Of a stretch of 64,000 nucleotides of DNA, positions 12,954 through 27,590 are shown piece by piece. The position numbers and the translations under genes are program-made. Positions within the stretch are counted from its first letter, which is position 1; every line of letters begins with the position of its first letter. This DNA is from Portunus trituberculatus. Lineage: Eukaryota; Arthropoda; Malacostraca; Decapoda; Portunidae. The notes beneath the pieces were generated by a model. That model searched no databases and was not told the origin of the DNA. It saw only the letters and a list, made by a program, of their open reading frames with translations. The stretch lies in assembly GCF_017591435.1 (NCBI RefSeq), contig NC_059296.1:4952001-5016000 (forward strand). The letters run 5' to 3'.

Positions 12954-13232
12954 ACCCAACCTAGACACACAAATGAATAACTGTACGAATATGAGAACCC
13001 ACAAGTAAGATAGAAAACACAGTGAATAGATAGTCTTGCCCTCCGTGACCCAGATCCCCAGTAAAGCTATCGGGAAGGAAGAAAGGAATCAGCGCACTGG
13101 ATTTAGATGGCAGGCGTGGGTAATCCAGAACAGATTAGCAGAGGCGAGCTGGCGGCTAATTGGCTTGGGCGTTGTGGGAGCCTCAGTGCAGGGAACTTCT
13201 CCGCGTGGTCTATAAATAAGGGATGTGTTTCC

Positions 13233-13236
<4 letters not shown>

Positions 13237-13308
<72 letters not shown>
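13237..13308. repeat. (GT)23(GA)13 compound microsatellite
   Basis: GT block to 13282 changing directly to GA up to 13308. Confidence 0.97.
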
Positions 13309-13354
13309 TGTCGTTTTCTATTTTTATTCTCTTCATGTTTCTCGAAATATATGT

Positions 13355-13356
<2 letters not shown>

Positions 13357-13420
<64 letters not shown>
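13357..13420. repeat. (CT)32 microsatellite
   Basis: Perfect CT run 50 bp after the GT/GA block. Confidence 0.97.
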
Positions 13421-13960
<540 letters not shown>

Positions 13961-14066
13961 GTCCCGCTCCGTCTCACTGTCTCTCTTGTCTATCTCTTTC
14001 TTGCAAAACGTGTTCCCTTCGTTAGTTTGATAAGATCGTGTTCATTAGTTCGTGGTGATGCTGATG

Positions 14067-14068
<2 letters not shown>

Positions 14069-14152
<84 letters not shown>
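14069..14152. repeat. (GT)42 microsatellite
   Basis: Perfect GT run. Confidence 0.98.
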
Positions 14153-14153
<1 letters not shown>

Positions 14154-14213
14154 GTACAGTATGTGCATTATGCTGCTAGTTCTTTTTTTTTCCTAGTTTT
14201 AATGCAGCTGTCC

Positions 14214-14382
<169 letters not shown>

Positions 14383-14635
14383 TGTATGTGTGTAAGAACG
14401 TGTTTCCTGGAGGAATTTACTTTTGTGGCCAACTAGCCAAGCGTGTCAAAGGAGGGTCTAGTAATAACCGTGACGAAAGCTGTGTTATTCTTTCTTTTTG
14501 GGTCCTGCAGTGTATAGAGGCTGCCCTCGGGAAAATGAATAGGCGAAGAAATGAAAGTGATTAACCAATGCTAATTTCCCTCTTACTCAGGAGCGTTGTC
14601 ATTTCCTCTTTGTCGGCTAGGTGGTGTGAAGTGGA

Positions 14636-14970
14636 CGTGGGAAGTGTGAGGGGAGGGAGGGAGGGATGGAAAGAGAAGGAGAGTGTGTGGGTGCGTGGCT
14701 GAGAGGCTGCACACTAAAGGCATCAGGGGTAGGAGTGTATTGCAAGAGTGGAGAGGTATCGGTAAGCAATGAGTCTTGAGTTTGAGTCGTTAGTATGGCA
14801 GTGTGAATTGGAAATGTGGAGGAAGGGAGGGATGGAAGGATGGAGGGAGTGTGTGGGTTCGAGGCTGGATGGCTGCACACTAAAGGCTTAAATGGTAGGA
14901 GTGTATTGCAAGTGTGGAGAGGTATCGGTAAGCAATGAGTCTGAGTTTGAGTCTTTAGTATGGCAGGAAT
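14636..14970. repeat. Tandem duplication, 166-bp unit
   Basis: Two copies of a unit: CTGCACACTAAAGGC at 14707 and 14873, and GGTATCGGTAAGCAATGAGT at 14755 and 14921, both exactly 166 bp apart. The left part of each unit is GGGAGGGATGGA-rich. Minus-strand frames across it only reflect the duplication. Confidence 0.9.
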
Positions 14971-15078
14971 ATACTTAACATTAGGCCATAAGGGAAGCTG
15001 CAAGGAGACAACACCCCTACCTACTCTTCCCAGTTCCTGAATGCTTACAGTTATGGTGCGTGAATGCTAGATGGTTAA

Positions 15079-15286
15079 CCCTTTCAGTACTGTAACACAA
15101 TTTTACCTTGAGATTTGTGTACGATCAGACCATTTCATTGATATTAGGAAGAGATCTGTGGAGGTTAGAAGATTTATGGCCACAGTCTTCACTATTTTAA
15201 TCCCCCCACGTAAGTTTCTGAAGCTGTATAAAACCAACAAATAGTAAGCAGAATGAATAAGGAAACGCGCCATGGTACTCAAGGGT
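15079..15286 (-). mobile_element. TTAA-flanked MITE, copy B
   Basis: Minus-oriented copy of 208 bp. TTAA lies at 15075-15078 and 15287-15290. Ends CCCTTTCAGTAC and GTACTCAAGGG are close inverted repeats. Confidence 0.9.
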
Positions 15287-15434
15287 TTAAAGTAACTGAC
15301 GCTGGTATACATTAAACTGGAAATAACTCTGAGGTAAGAAAATGTGATATATATTTTTTTTTCTAAGGAAGTTAAGGTTAATATTATAATATAAATAGTT
15401 TGGGAGCAAAATTAGAAGCAAGACATTAAAAGTA

Positions 15435-15437
<3 letters not shown>

Positions 15438-15514
<77 letters not shown>
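15438..15514. repeat. (GA)38 microsatellite
   Basis: Perfect GA run. Confidence 0.98.
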
Positions 15515-15516
<2 letters not shown>

Positions 15517-16282
15517 TGGGAAAGTGTAAATGCACTAAACAAACCAAACAAATACGATGAATACATGAGCACAACAAGTAATAATGAGTAAAGCGAATGA
15601 AAAGGAAGGAGACAACAACAAATATAACAAGATAAGACGGCGAGAGCAAAACAAACGTACGACCCACCAGTACGCCGCATCACCTGCCAAGCCTCGGGTC
15701 GCCCCAACACTGATTACTTTACATACGATGCTCCCAAACTTGCTATCTACCGCCACTTTATTTCCTCAGCAAACAGGGGCAGGATACTTGGAGCGAGCGT
15801 GGCCGTACGTTTCGTCTTATACCAGTAGTTAGGTGATAGCGATAGCATGGTGTGACGCCTTGATTCTAGACCACCAGTGCGCCATTACCGAGGGCGGGCC
15901 AGCCGTATCACCCCGCCAGGTTATGAGGCAGACGTGGCAGGTGGTAATAGAAAAAAACATAGGAAAACAATACGTGCAAGTGGGTTCGTCTTGTGATCAA
16001 CCTCGCTGGTAGGGCGGCTACTTGGTGAACTAACAGCTGTCTGGCGCTCTCCCGGACGCTTCTCCTCCCACCCAAGTCTGTTATAACCTGTACTGAGAGA
16101 ACTGGATACATTACTGCCCTCTTAGTCCTTCCCCCGCCCAAGCGAAAACCAGCAACAAATATTTTGTTCTAATGATCGCCAATCCTGTGTTAATGAAGGC
16201 AAGGAATGGCGTTTATTTGCATTACTCAGTGGCCTGCATCATGTGAGACAGGGAGCAGTGGAGGAGTGTTTGTGTCAAGCTG

Positions 16283-16283
<1 letters not shown>
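15515..16283. other. Unique sequence, no gene seen
   Basis: Frames at 15535-15756, 15584-15832 and 15908-16141 overlap one another on opposite strands. None has a domain. Confidence 0.55.

Positions 16284-16368
<85 letters not shown>
16284..16368. repeat. (GT)42 microsatellite
   Basis: Perfect GT run. Confidence 0.98.
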
Positions 16369-16372
<4 letters not shown>

Positions 16373-16652
16373 CTTGTATATAATTACTTAGGAGTAAGTG
16401 GTACCAAGCAACGTGTTAATCTACAAATGTGAGCGATATAATGCGACTAACTAGTAAATTAAGTGTGAAGGAACAGGATACAACGGAGCAAGACCAGATC
16501 AGCTTTGCTTTATGTGCTATTCTGTCTTGCCAGGATGAGAAACTCTCATACCTTAGTACTTTAACACACGTTCATGAGTTTAATATAGTGTGTTCACCCA
16601 TGACAGTATCGCAGCATTAAAAACAATATTAGAAGTGCAGATTTTAATGGAA

Positions 16653-16653
16653 C

Positions 16654-16692
<39 letters not shown>

Positions 16693-16695
16693 CGC

Positions 16696-16755
<60 letters not shown>

Positions 16756-16774
16756 AAGTAGTAGTCGTAGCAGT
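16653..16774. repeat. (TAG)n microsatellite
   Basis: About forty TAG units with one GCGC interruption near 16693 and decay at the right end. It is open in several frames on both strands, which produces spurious poly-Val, poly-Leu and poly-Thr frames. Confidence 0.97.
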
Positions 16775-17933
16775 AAAATCCTGATAACATTCTGCATATA
16801 AGAAAAATTCGTAAGAAGAAATAATTAAGATAGCAAGATAGCGAACCTTAATTATGAGAAGAGGAGAGGAAAAGAGTGAAGCCAAATAATAATGGGAAGG
16901 AAATACCCGAGATAAGACGGAGGAAAGATTCAGATAATGGACGTACGTACGATGAGCGAATCACACAGAAATATAATACACAAACGCACCTCCCCAGCAA
17001 AAGAATGAAGGGGAACAAAGAAAACGATGTGCGAGGTCACATAAGTTACCATTAAGCCGATGAACCGAAGATAACATCAAGATTAGCCCCAAGATAAGCC
17101 CAGATAAGCGGGTCACTGAATTCCGGGAGGAGCACATGAAGGAGAGACTAGGGCGGAGCGTAAACGTGTCACCCTGGAGAGGCGGAAGGACTTTTATGTA
17201 GGCAGTAAAGGCTGTGGTCATTCTCTCACCTGTCGCTCTCACCTGATAATGGTCCAGTCAAGGAGCCGGCCAGGGCAAGTTAAAGGGAGCATTGACTTTT
17301 GAGAGGCAATAAAGCTCACAGATAGCAGCCGGCTCGTAACGTGTAATGAGGCCGCTAATCCCGTGTTAAGAGTGCACGGATGAGGGAAGAGGAGGCCAAC
17401 CTGAGGGACGCCGCAGGGGGAGAGAAAGCACCTCAGCTGTTCTCGAGTGGCTGATGTTGTCTTTCACCCTCCGGTCATGTGCAAGTCATAACTTTAGTGA
17501 AAATATTGTGATGCTAAGCTGATTTCAATATATCAAAAATGCCTCTGATTGTTGTCGTGTTCCAAGTCTGGTTTCTTTCGTGTTATTTAAGTAGGTTTAA
17601 GCTAACGTAAGAGTGAAATTCATAAAACGAAGTGGAATTAACTGACTAAATAAGACATACGTAGATTGCTTTCTCATCCATGCAAGTTAATAAGCACAAA
17701 AATGAAATCAGGATATTTAATTGAAGATGTAAGTCAATAAGATGTGTTTACCTTTCATCATCTTGGTAATAATAAGTGTTTGTACTTCAGGTGATTTCCA
17801 CTCGATGGTAAGCAAGAAAATAAGATCATGAAAACATAATAGACACAATAAATAGACAGTAAACTTTTGCGTGACAATGCGTAAATAAAACCCACCTTTG
17901 TCCAAAAACTCATATCTGTCAAAAAATTTCCTC
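16775..17933. other. Unique sequence, no gene seen
   Basis: A-rich on the left, then a mildly GC-rich part at 17100-17480 and AT-rich beyond. The best frame is 93 residues (16961-17242, minus), without a domain. Confidence 0.55.
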
Positions 17934-17937
17934 TTAA

Positions 17938-18138
17938 CCTCCTTCAATACAGGGACATATTTTCATCTTGAGATTTGTGTACGATTAGACCATTTCATTT
18001 ACATAAGCAAGGCACTATGGAGGTCATTAATGGTCAGAGTCTTCACTACTTTACTCCCCCACATGAGTTTCTGAAGCTGTATAAAACCACCAAATAGAAA
18101 GTAGGATAAATAGGAGAACGCGTTATGGTACTCCGGGG
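17938..18138 (-). mobile_element. TTAA-flanked MITE, copy C
   Basis: Minus-oriented copy of 201 bp with TTAA at 17934-17937 and 18139-18142. The left end CCTCCTTCAATAC and right end GGTACTCCGGGG are degraded inverted repeats; the core is well kept. Confidence 0.88.
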
Positions 18139-18142
18139 TTAA

Positions 18143-18790
18143 CCAACCGACAACAACAATAGGTGGACGTTATACTGATGGAAAAGGAAGGAGTACCTAC
18201 AACAGTGTTTAATTTTGTCACCCTCCACACACCCTCTGCCCAACACCATCCCTGTCACCTACACGCACACTCCCACCACATTACCACTCGCACTATCTTA
18301 CTCTCACCTAGAAATGACATAATCAGACTCAAGCATGTACTAATCCACGCAATTGTAAGGGAGCAGCTAAGATGTAGCATCGTCTTAATAATAACTCGCT
18401 TCAAACTCACTTCAGGAACTTAATTGCTTATGCATATGAATCCTTCTGTCAGCGTAATTGAACAGCACACGCCGGCCAGTTTCTTATTTTTCTATTCTAG
18501 CTTAGGTCCTGGTTCCGCCTCTCCCTCTCTCCTCTCTTCCCCATCCCTCTCCAGCCCACCTGCCCGCCAGCCAGCCCGCTCTCTTCCAACACTAGTCGAC
18601 TTCGTAAAAGGAGAAACTTGTTCTAGAAGTATATCTAGTAAACACGTACATTTATTATTATTATTATTGTATTTATTTTTATGATGACACCGGTTTTTAA
18701 ATGTATGATACGGCTGCTGCTCCTGTCCCTGAATGTGATATAGCTTTTACTACTACTGATACTATTACTTTTGCTATTACAACTCTTATT
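18143..18790. other. Unique sequence, no gene seen
   Basis: CT/CCCT-rich at 18510-18590 and a short TTA run near 18653. No gene supported. Confidence 0.55.
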
Positions 18791-18873
18791 TCTACTTCTA
18801 CTACTACTACTGCTACCACCATTACCACCACCACCACCACCACCACTACCACTACTACCATCACCACCATTAC
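18791..18873. repeat. Interrupted (ACT/ACC)n microsatellite
   Basis: Trinucleotide tract of mixed ACT, ACC and ATT units. Confidence 0.9.
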
Positions 18874-19073
18874 AAGTATCATCTCTGCAATTACTCCCTT
18901 TACTCCATCAGCTTCCCGGAGACAATCAGCCCCCTGCCGGGAGTGGGAGTGAAAGCATGTGACCATTTTCCTGAAAACATAAATTGAGTTCATTCGTTAA
19001 CTTTCAGAATGTGTGGTGTGGATTGCAGGTTCTTCCAATATTGTATCTTAAGAGGTAGTGTTAATTTTCTTCT

Positions 19074-19074
<1 letters not shown>

Positions 19075-19155
<81 letters not shown>
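19075..19155. repeat. (GT)40 microsatellite
   Basis: Perfect GT run. Confidence 0.98.
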
Positions 19156-19157
<2 letters not shown>

Positions 19158-19197
19158 GATATTCATTGTTGGGTGTTCATATTTTGATGTCAGCTAT

Positions 19198-19418
19198 GTA
19201 GGTCAAGAAGTAATGAAAAAAAAGAATAAAACACTTATTTAGTTCAGAATTGACTGGTGGAAAGAAAATTAATATAGAGTTAGCATTTCTCTTTTAATCT
19301 CTCAGGAATCATCTCACAGTTAGACATAGTAGGAGGTGTGATACTAGACGAGAGAACTCAGAATTGGTGGTAAACACAAAGCACACTGCAGGAGCTGGGT
19401 TACTTGACTTCTGACCAC
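19198..19418 (-). mobile_element. Second MITE type, copy 2 (degraded)
   Basis: The right end GTTACTTGACTTCTGACCAC is the reverse complement of the second MITE type's terminus. The left end GTAGGTCAAGAAGTAATG is a weak partner, so the left boundary is tentative. The internal phrases are only loosely like copy 1. Confidence 0.4.
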
Positions 19419-19424
19419 GACCAC

Positions 19425-19946
19425 ACCACGGAGGCATCTAGATCTGGAAACGCATAGCAAGGGAGACAGACAGACAGGTTTAGAGGAAACAATTCTTAGG
19501 AGCAATAACCCGATGCATAATCCAAACACCGCCAAAATTATATGAGATGAAGAATTACTCATACTTCTACCAGTGTCAGTTCAATTTACGTTAAGGAGAA
19601 GGCACACCATTATTTTTCCTCCTCATCGACTCCCACAAGTAACACTGATGAGCAAATAAGGCGAGCATTAGCAGCAGTAACGTTTGGCTTACTAGTCATA
19701 AAGCTGATACATACATTTGGAGGCTGTGTTGGCGTCACTTCGATAGATATATAAGAAAATGATGGTTTTATACCCACACGATGAACGTTCGGCGCGCTTC
19801 TCTTCAAGGTGCAACGTTTAGTCACCAAATAAATCTTCCCAATTAAAACGTCTGGCTGAATGAGTACAAACGTTCCGAGTTAGTCACAGTAGGTCATTAG
19901 TCAGACTTAGGCAGGATAGATAGGTGGCGAGACAGACTGTGCTTCC

Positions 19947-19947
<1 letters not shown>
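19425..19947. other. Unique sequence, no gene supported
   Basis: A 72-residue minus-strand frame at 19610-19828 has an unbiased, protein-like composition but no motif I recognise and no clear splice context. I leave it uncalled. Confidence 0.5.

Positions 19948-20001
<54 letters not shown>
19948..20001. repeat. (GA)27 microsatellite
   Basis: Perfect GA run, 106 bp before a CT run of similar length; the two are complementary and could pair. Confidence 0.97.
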
Positions 20002-20002
<1 letters not shown>

Positions 20003-20103
20003 ATGACCTTCCCTTTTATGCTGTATGCTAACCATATTATAATTTTGAACATTAGTAAATCAAAACATTAGATTAGCCAAAAAGGAAGCAAGGGAAATAG
20101 CAT

Positions 20104-20107
<4 letters not shown>

Positions 20108-20169
<62 letters not shown>
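20108..20169. repeat. (CT)31 microsatellite
   Basis: Perfect CT run. Confidence 0.97.
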
Positions 20170-20172
<3 letters not shown>

Positions 20173-20214
20173 GTTCTATTTTCTCCTTTATGTGTCTTTC
20201 CTTGCTTACATAAC

Positions 20215-20263
20215 TCCACCACCACCACCACCACCACCACCACCACCACCACCACCACCACCA
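20215..20263. repeat. (ACC)n microsatellite
   Basis: Sixteen ACC units; reads as poly-Pro on the plus strand. Confidence 0.96.
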
Positions 20264-20829
20264 TCCACTCGACTCTTTAGGAACTGGCCTGTAGGTTCCA
20301 TCAGTGCATCTCAGAGCATCCCAAATATACGGGCTCTGGCAGGGAGCTCTCCGCCTCTGTTCCTGTCACCCGCCTTAAGTAAGACCTCACCCCCTCCCGG
20401 ACGGATTAGCAGATAAGCAACAGCCCCTGCGCTCCCCTGCTGGATATGGCGGCATCGACTGGCAGGGGGAAGAAATATGTATGCCTGTATGTATGTATGT
20501 GGCTGGGAGAATGATGGTATAAATCGCTGATGTATGTGTAGTATGCAGGTAAGAGAGAGAGGGACTAGTCTGCTCTGCCTGGCCTGCCCCGCCTTGCTCC
20601 TGCCTGTCTCGATTATGCTGGACGTCTAATAGATCTCATATATTTGCGCGGTGTTTCTCACTCACTATAGACGCGGCGGATGGCGACTGGGGATTTATGG
20701 ACTGTGGCTACGTTAGGTAATGCATGGCGCTAGTGTGGATAGGGTCGAAGGCGCAAGTGACTTGTGGCTGCTCTCAGACTGACCCTAATAAATGTCAGCA
20801 AAGATGGATGAGTGCATGTACGATGTGTG
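20264..20829. other. Unique sequence, no gene seen
   Basis: GC-rich at 20330-20470, with a short GTAT tetranucleotide run near 20480-20500. Confidence 0.55.
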
Positions 20830-21090
20830 ATTGCGCGGTTGGATGTGTTGGTGGGTTGGTGGGTGTACTGGTGTGTGGAGAAGTGGGTGAGTAAATCGAT
20901 GGGTTGATACAGGGATGTGTGGTTGGGGAGATGCATTGGTGTGTGGATAAATGGATAAGTAGATGGCAGAGTGAGTGAGTTAGTGGCTGTAAGGATGTAT
21001 GGATGGATGGATGAGTGAGTTGGTGGGTAGATGTGTGTCTGTATGTGTGTGTCTGTGTGTGTTTAGGTGGATGGATGGATGAGCAGAATG
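20830..21090. repeat. Degenerate GGAT/GGTG/GAGT tetranucleotide tract
   Basis: Mixed phrases such as GGTTGGTGGGT, GGATGGATGGATGAGTGAG and GGTGGATGGATGGATG fill this stretch. The minus-strand His/Thr/Ser-rich frames here come from the repeat. Confidence 0.75.
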
Positions 21091-21099
21091 AATAGTGAA

Positions 21100-22793
<1,694 letters not shown>

Positions 22794-22831
22794 ATAACAC
22801 CATTTGCTGACACTAAAAGATGAGATTGTTA

Positions 22832-22836
<5 letters not shown>

Positions 22837-22902
<66 letters not shown>
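22837..22902. repeat. (CT)33 microsatellite
   Basis: Perfect CT run 45 bp after the AC block. Confidence 0.98.
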
Positions 22903-22905
<3 letters not shown>

Positions 22906-23331
22906 ATTACATTCAGTATGTGAAAATAAGAGTAATCACGGGAATATTTACACTGCAGAGTTTGTGTGGAAAAATTCAAGAGTAATGATGATGATAATAA
23001 TAATAATAATAAATCACTTCACAAAAAGAAAAAAAAAGAGTGAGGGAAGAAAATTCAGAGCGAAGTTGCAGGCTTGGAAACTTATCAAGAAAATTCCCAC
23101 TGCATCTTTACTGTCGTGTAACAATTTCCTAACTAAAACAACAGAGAGCATAACGATCTTCCGACACACGCATCGATTTAAGATCAAGATGCTATCGGAG
23201 AAATTGCCGCCTTTACAGTCTGTCTGCCTCCGCTCCTCCGCTCCCTCAACGAACTAGAGGGTGAGCGAAGATGCAGGAAAAAGAGAGACAGAGAGAAAAA
23301 AAAAACAATACGTCATATAACCACAAAGCAC

Positions 23332-23408
23332 ATCCTCCTCTTCCTCTTCCCCCTCCTCCTCCTCCTCCTCCTCCTCCTCCTCCTCCTCCTCCTCCTCCTC
23401 CTCCTCCT

Positions 23409-23451
<43 letters not shown>

Positions 23452-23461
23452 CTCCTCCTCT
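23332..23461. repeat. (TCC)n microsatellite
   Basis: 130-bp polypyrimidine tract, nearly all TCC with TTCC interruptions near 23418 and 23439. Poly-Glu, poly-Arg and poly-Pro frames here are artefacts. Confidence 0.97.
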
Positions 23462-23586
23462 GCTTTAACACCCTCAGGAAGAAGCAAGAATGAGTAAAAA
23501 TCAAACTGATACTAATTTTGAGTGAGATATGCTTTGAAATGATTGCATGGGTGAGATTCAAGGGAAGCAGTGCGGTGTGGGAACCC

Positions 23587-23588
<2 letters not shown>

Positions 23589-23641
<53 letters not shown>
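23589..23641. repeat. (GA)26 microsatellite
   Basis: Perfect GA run. Confidence 0.97.
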
Positions 23642-23645
<4 letters not shown>

Positions 23646-23834
23646 GAGTAAATTGTGTGTTGCTGTGGAAACTGATGCACTTGTCTCTCGTAGTAAGGGT
23701 AGAAATGTCCGAAGAGCAAAGGTTTCTTGATATTTTCGTCTTTACTTCAGCTGTTCCTTCATCTTCTTTTCTTTTCTTTTCTTATATATTCTACTGTGGA
23801 GGAAGGATGAAGGAGGATGTTGTCGTTTTTTTTT

Positions 23835-23839
<5 letters not shown>

Positions 23840-23912
<73 letters not shown>
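23840..23912. repeat. (GT)36 microsatellite
   Basis: GT run preceded by a T14 run. Confidence 0.97.
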
Positions 23913-23914
<2 letters not shown>

Positions 23915-24059
23915 AGGTTCTCCACTCCATTCAACTTCTTAATTTCTTTGACGTGCTTCCTTATTATCATTTTTTTTTTCTTTATTATTGATTCTATTTA
24001 CTGTCATTATATTAATTTTGCATGTGTATTCTAAGAGAAGGATTGTGTCGCGATGATTA

Positions 24060-24063
<4 letters not shown>

Positions 24064-24130
<67 letters not shown>
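24064..24130. repeat. (GT)33 microsatellite
   Basis: Perfect GT run. Confidence 0.97.
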
Positions 24131-24131
<1 letters not shown>

Positions 24132-24877
24132 AATAATATTTCACCGTGCTTCGATAGATACCCTTATGAGTGAAAAGGTCGTCTCGTTTACAGTATTTTC
24201 TACCTGAAAGAACAAAAAAAAGTGTATTTCTGCAAAAAAAAATACAGATTACTGAACTTATTACTCGTAGACAAAAGAGCTTAAATTTTACTCTGTCTTT
24301 CGAATAGCAAAAAAAAAAAACCGCCGTTGATTTATAGGAAGGCCAAATAATCCACTTTTTTTTTAATTCTCCAGAAAATACGAAACCTGTTGCAGAAAAA
24401 AAATTTACGAGGAAAACCCTCTTCATGAACGCATGTTTTGCTGTGATGAGGAAAACACTTCTGCCTTTGTAGGGACACGAGGAAAAGGAAGTGCACGAAT
24501 AAGAGGAGGAAGAGAAGGTGGAGGAGCAAGGAAAGGATTTGGAAGTTGAGTTATACTGGCTAATAAAATGTCTGTGCTCGTAATTTATACTTCTATATCT
24601 GCAGTTTACGAGGCGAGGTCCATCTTGATAGCCCGGTTGAGGGAAACTTGAAGGCACTGCAGCTCTCCTCCTAAGTAATCCCCTTCCTAGTAATTCATGT
24701 TTTACTAGTGGAAATCCCTCCTAGTGTAGCTCCTTCATTCTCACCTCAAGCCAGCGACCAGCGAGGGCGTGACGAGAGGCAAGTAGGTGTGTAAGATGAG
24801 TGCTGATTGAATGCTGTACCTTTATAACCACGTGAGTTTTTTGCTGTACATGTTATTCTTTTTAATATTGTCTTGCC

Positions 24878-24879
<2 letters not shown>
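24131..24879. other. AT-rich sequence with a long chance-like frame
   Basis: A 175-residue minus-strand frame at 24130-24657 is the longest frame here not made of simple repeats. It is Phe/Ser/Lys-rich with no domain I recognise and starts inside microsatellite-flanked DNA. About one frame this long is expected by chance in 64 kb of random sequence. Confidence 0.5.

Positions 24880-24936
<57 letters not shown>
24880..24936. repeat. (GT)28 microsatellite
   Basis: Perfect GT run. Confidence 0.97.
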
Positions 24937-24939
<3 letters not shown>

Positions 24940-25380
24940 TGGGTGAGTGTGTATATTATCATACGTGCATCTATTAAACCGCTTTTTTCTTTCCTGCACC
25001 AATATTTGAATGCATTATCAGGTTAGTGAGGCTGATAATACCTAATCGTCTCATTTTTACCCTAATGCTTTGAATTATGCAAGCGGTTTAAGGTTCAAGC
25101 CCCTCAAAAAACATCCATCGCATCTTGGTTATCTGGCCTTCCCTTTATAACTCACCTGGTTGACTCGTATCAAGATCATTTAAGGTGAGGACTTTATTAC
25201 TGTAATTATGAACTTTTGCCTGCCCTTGATGAAGTCTTAAGAGCAGTGTTCGTGTACGTATTCAGTGTCTGGTGCCTCTGTGCATGCAGGATGAATATTA
25301 AGAGGAGCTAGGACAGCCGGGGAGTTTTGTTGAGGGATGAGATGCGAGGCTTTGCTTGGGTGGCTGGGAATTGACAAGCA

Positions 25381-25382
<2 letters not shown>

Positions 25383-25433
<51 letters not shown>
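25383..25433. repeat. (GA)25 microsatellite
   Basis: Perfect GA run. Confidence 0.97.
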
Positions 25434-25436
<3 letters not shown>

Positions 25437-25477
25437 GGCCTTTGTTCTGCACTGGGGTTCTTAAGGGTATAGTGGCG

Positions 25478-25478
25478 G

Positions 25479-25531
<53 letters not shown>

Positions 25532-25550
25532 GGTGGTGGTGTTGTTGTTG
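25478..25550. repeat. (GTT)n(GGT)n(GTT)n compound microsatellite
   Basis: GTT block, then GGT, then GTT again, 73 bp in all. Confidence 0.96.
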
Positions 25551-25579
25551 TATAGATTACAGTGTTATATTATTGGATT

Positions 25580-25696
<117 letters not shown>

Positions 25697-25752
25697 TATT
25701 CCTCCTCCGCCTCCTTTAGTAGCCTCGTGATTTACTCTTCGTCCTCTTCCAC

Positions 25753-25945
25753 GTTCTCCTCCTCCTCCTAGTCCTCCTCCTCCTTGTCCTCCTCCTCCTC
25801 CTTGTCCTCCTTCTCCTTCTTCTCCTTCTCCTTCTCCTTCTCCTTCTCCTTCTCCTCCTCCTCCTCCTCCTCCTCCTCCTCCTCCTCCTCCTCCTCCTCC
25901 TCCTCCTCCTCCTCCTCCTCCTCCTCCTCCTCCTCCTCCTCCTCC
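25753..25945. repeat. (TCC)n microsatellite with TCCTTC variants
   Basis: About 190 bp of TCC repeat. The left third has hexamer variants (CTCCTT), while the right 90 bp is pure, consistent with recent growth at the right. Poly-Arg, poly-Glu and poly-Ser frames are artefacts. Confidence 0.97.
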
Positions 25946-27507
25946 TTATCAACGAGATTCATGAGTTTATTTAGGAAGTTTATTAAGATGAATTATTTCC
26001 TCACCGTCTCTTACTTCCAATTAAGTGTTGCAAGTTATATATAAATCCAAATTACCACCTGCTACTCAGCCTCATTCTTCTTTTTCTCCACCAACATTAA
26101 CCACTTCTTCCTCTTCCTCCTCCTATTCTTCCTATTCCTCTCTTCTTCTTCCTCCACCTTCTTCTCATATCACATTCTCCCTCCCCTTTCTTGGAGTCAC
26201 CCTCTCTCCTGTCCCTCCCCCTCCCCGTGTTATCTCCGCCCTGCTCACATTTAGCCTTGTAATTAGAGTCTGCAGGGGACGCCCTCACCCTCCCCTTTGC
26301 CCTCCCGCACCTTATCCCGGCGCAGCATTAATATATTTGCCGGCTCATTACTGGTATGGTTCCTGCTTTGGGTGTTGGCCGGTGCCTGTGTGCGTCTAAA
26401 TACGTTCACCTCATTATACCTATCATATCCATAACTCCACGCTGCATATCTGCTTCTGTTGGTCGTGTCAGGCTGCGGCGTGCTCCCTTCGCCGCTACCG
26501 GGTGACCTCCGCATCGCCCGGGTCATCTGTCGTTCCTAGCTCTGGCACAAATGTTGCCTCTATTGTGGTAAGTTCCAGCGTGAGGCTCTTTGATTTCCGT
26601 GGTGCCACACATCACCTGGCACAAAGCCCTCTCCATCGGGAGAGCCGCGCTTGATAACCTTGCCGTGTTTAGAAGAGCAAACAGGTCTCCCAGGGCGTAC
26701 TGCTCTGAGCTCGCTATCAGACACACCTCACCTGCCGCGCTGGGAACATCCCAGGCTGCTGCAGTGGGTGAGGTACTGCCTCGTCCTGCTCCAGGCCCTG
26801 ATAAGTGGGCGGGACTCGCAGCCCCGCAGGACAAACGTGTCTCAAGGCCCCTGGTGGCAGGCGGCTGTGATTCTCACCCATAAATACATCGCAGGAATCC
26901 TCGACGTGGAGCTTCATTTTTGTAACACTCTGGTCAGAAAGAGAAAAATTGATTTTGCAAGTGGTGCAGAGCCCGCGGCGCAGGATCGGTCAGTGTTGTC
27001 CAGGAGGTCGTGAGTCGCTGTGTTGAGGGCGAGCAATTTACTTGTGACAGAAGCCATTATCTGTGCAGACCACAGGCATGTTGGTGCTTGGGGCGGTCCC
27101 CAGCAGAGGACACCCGGACCAGCGCTCAAGCTTGCGTACCTACCATGTTACACAGGCGGACACCTTGCCTATCTGACTTCGCCTTAGCACCGTCGCCCTG
27201 GCCATGACAACAGTGCTGAGGCGAGGGATGTAATGAGGTGGCCGCTGCGCTCAGCTCTCCACGTGTAAGGAGTGTCTTGGCGTGAAGACAATGTGTGTGC
27301 TTGCTGGTGAAATTAGATGAATTGAATGACATTAAGTGATGTACACGACTCTTGCGCTATTGTCTGAAGCACATCCCCTTAAAAAATGTTAAAACGTATC
27401 TTGATAAACCTGTTGTGATATCACGAGGCCGTTCGATCAAGGGAGAAAAATGTACAGGACTAAAAAGCTTCTCTGACGTCAAACCATCACTAGCTTCTTC
27501 CTCATAC
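25946..27507. other. Unique sequence, GC-rich in the middle, no gene supported
   Basis: A degenerate TCC patch lies at 26105-26160. The part at 26440-27200 is GC-rich with many overlapping frames on both strands (the longest 120 residues, 26651-27013 plus). Mutually overlapping frames of similar length argue against any one being an exon. Confidence 0.5.
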
Positions 27508-27590
27508 ACCTCCTCCTCCTCCTCCTCCTCCTCCTCCTCCTCCTCCTCCTCCTTCTCCTTCTCCTCCTCCTCCTCCTCCTCCTCCTCCTC
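27508..27590. repeat. (TCC)n microsatellite
   Basis: TCC tract with a TTCTCCTTC interruption near 27553. Confidence 0.96.

Noticed and set aside
13205..13220. TATA box (CTATAAATAAG) as a promoter
   Set aside because: Isolated AT-rich match without a supported transcript or gene beside it.
23254..23561. Poly-Glu and poly-Arg frames as acidic or basic proteins
   Set aside because: Entirely made by the (TCC)n tract.
24130..24657. 175-residue minus-strand frame as a gene
   Set aside because: No domain, Phe/Ser-biased, starts near a GT array, and a frame of this length is expected about once by chance in 64 kb.
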